A DNA stretch of 64,000 bases, taken from positions 5,206,501 through 5,270,500 of the forward strand of contig NZ_CP070506.1 in NCBI RefSeq assembly GCF_016925675.1, given 5' to 3'. A program made the position numbers and the translations under genes. Below the pieces are notes generated by a model. The model did no database searches. It saw only the letters and a list, made by a program, of their open reading frames with translations, and was not told where the DNA came from. The DNA is from Pseudomonas hygromyciniae (GTDB lineage: Bacteria > Pseudomonadota > Gammaproteobacteria > Pseudomonadales > Pseudomonadaceae). Position 1 is the stretch's first letter. Each line of letters opens with the position of its first letter. Shown piece after piece: positions 62,928 to 64,000 of this stretch.

Positions 62928-64000
62928 ATGGATGCCAGCTCCTGCCCCTGATTCATCCCCTCGACCTGATCGAATACGAGCTGAACGGCTTTCACCAGAG
63001 CCTGGCGGTGTATCGCCAGCAGGTAACCAGCTGGTACGCGCAAGCCCTGGACAAGGCCAGCCATGCCACGGATTTGCCGTCGTTGCTGGGCATGGAGCGA
63101 GTGCTGCGGGTCGGCGACTCCAAGTGTCGGTGAGCATGACCGACAGCGACTTTGCTTCCAGTGTTGCCGTGTGCCCGGCAGGCGGTGAGCTGAAGATCCA
63201 GAGCAAGTTCGAGTCGGTGATGACGTGCCGCTGGGCAATCTCCAGGTGCAGGTGCTTGGCCTGGATGACGGCAGTTCCACGTTTATCCAACTGGATGAAC
63301 AGGGTCAGGCCTCCCATCACCGCGCGGCCGGCGGGCGCTATCAGGTGCGTGTGCAGGGCGGGGTGTCGCCGGCGCAGGTGGAGGCGCTGTTTGCGTCCTA
63401 CGACGGTTTGACCGTTGAGCTGCAAGCCCGGCTGCGCAAGGAGTGGAGTGGGTTCAAACCGCACTGGCAGGCCTCCACGGCGAGCGCCATTGGCAGTGGG
63501 ATATTGGCCGGGACCTGGTCAGCCATTTCCGGGGTGTGGGACAGCGTGTCGCTGGTGCAGGACATCCTCGAGACCCGGCCCAGCACATCGAACGCCTCGG
63601 CACCCAGGCCGCCGAGCTGCCCTGGCGCGTGAAGCGCCCCAAGCGATGGAACAGGCGATGCTGCTGGCCAGCGACGAGGCGGCGCTGTACCTGATGTTGC
63701 GCACGGCGATGATCTGGCTGTCGGCGTTGCTGCCCAGCCAGGTGGCGGGGAAAACCGCCGAGGTGATTACCGGGCTTGCCGTGTCGCTGCTCATTGATTT
63801 GCTGATTGCGCTGGTGTTGACCATTGCCCTGCAAGGCGCCGGGATCGCGTATCTGGGGCTGCGGCTGGCGAAGTATGGATCGCAGGTGGTTGAGCTTGCG
63901 GTGGGCTTCGTCAAAGGCGTGTTCGACATCCTCAAGCGTTTTACGGCGGCGGTGGATCGCTACAAGGCGGTGGCCGTGCGCGGCGTCGTCGGCGGCTTAC
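62928..64000 (+). pseudogene. N-terminal part of a large toxin-like protein, frameshifted and cut by window edge
   Basis: MDASSC then PLIHPLDLIEYELNGFHQSLAVYRQQVTSWYAQALD. A beta-rich middle follows (LQVQVLGLDDGSSTFIQLDEQGQASHHRAAGGRYQVRVQGG). Then GILAGTWSAISGVWDSVSLVQDIL and a strongly hydrophobic MLRTAMIWLSALLPSQVAGKTAEVITGLAVSLLIDLLIALVLTIALQG. Breaks fall near 62948, 63122, 63225, 63580 and 63640. The architecture resembles N-terminal regions of Pseudomonas polymorphic or RHS-type toxins that precede a variable C-terminal toxin domain, but the deciding part is outside the window. Confidence 0.5.

Noticed and set aside
1..64000. CRISPR arrays, rRNA, tRNA
   Set aside because: No regularly spaced repeats and no cloverleaf or rRNA-like sequence seen on reading; the repeats found are REP palindromes.

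Overview
The window comes from a Pseudomonas of the P. fluorescens group. The evidence is high-GC Pseudomonas coding sequence, an mpl-ubiX pair, a sigma-54-regulated ethanolamine cluster (exaC-eat-eutBC with an AcoR/EatR-type activator), and REP/REPIN-like palindromes with the GTGGGAGC core.

Layout: 0-4 kb holds the end of a caspase-like C13 peptidase, a TIP30-type reductase, a YceK-like lipoprotein, ubiX and mpl. 4.2-5.5 kb has a lone, AT-richer gene with type III secretion-like N-terminal features and a HrpL-box-like sequence upstream. 5.7-13.4 kb is the ethanolamine catabolism locus. 13.5-16.4 kb has GNAT, DedA, MtfA-like and ppa genes. An IS3-family element (16386-17699) sits between ppa and its terminator, followed by an S24/CI-like repressor.

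19-43 kb is a surface-appendage island. It has a chaperone-usher operon (major pilin, usher, chaperone, two minor pilins), two minus-strand pilins in one unit with a small gene A1 and a coiled-coil gene B1, and a divergent Gld-type ABC export operon (ATPase, permease, GldG-like, DUF4340). A second A2/B2 copy follows, then a BvgAS/EvgAS-like response regulator and hybrid kinase, a second fimbrial chaperone with a DsbA-like protein, a REC-EAL c-di-GMP phosphodiesterase, an adhesin-like gene and an IS5 remnant. The 14-bp palindrome CAAGAATATTCTTG or close variants occurs upstream of the pilin operon, the regulator and the A2/B2 module, suggesting one regulon.

43-53 kb is a six-gene minus-strand catabolic operon: AGPS-like FAD oxidase, GlpD-like dehydrogenase, FGGY kinase, phospholipase-C-like protein, DUF1302 and DUF1329. 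A divergent AraC regulator sits upstream. A second regulator (DJ-1/AraC), a second DUF1302 protein, an MFS transporter and a DUF2817 hydrolase follow (54-60 kb). I infer a pathway for glycerol ether or phospholipid-derived substrates. 60-64 kb has a CapA-family protein, an NAD(P)H oxidoreductase with a MerR regulator, and the start of a large toxin-like protein cut by the window edge.

Quality warning: genes from 1 to about 18.1 kb are all intact. From about 18.1 kb to the right edge almost every gene is broken by small indels (mostly 1-4 nt). The change happens inside one gene, so many of these frameshifts may be sequence errors rather than true pseudogenes. I mark such genes as pseudogene because that is how they read here, and give the span of the reconstructed gene.
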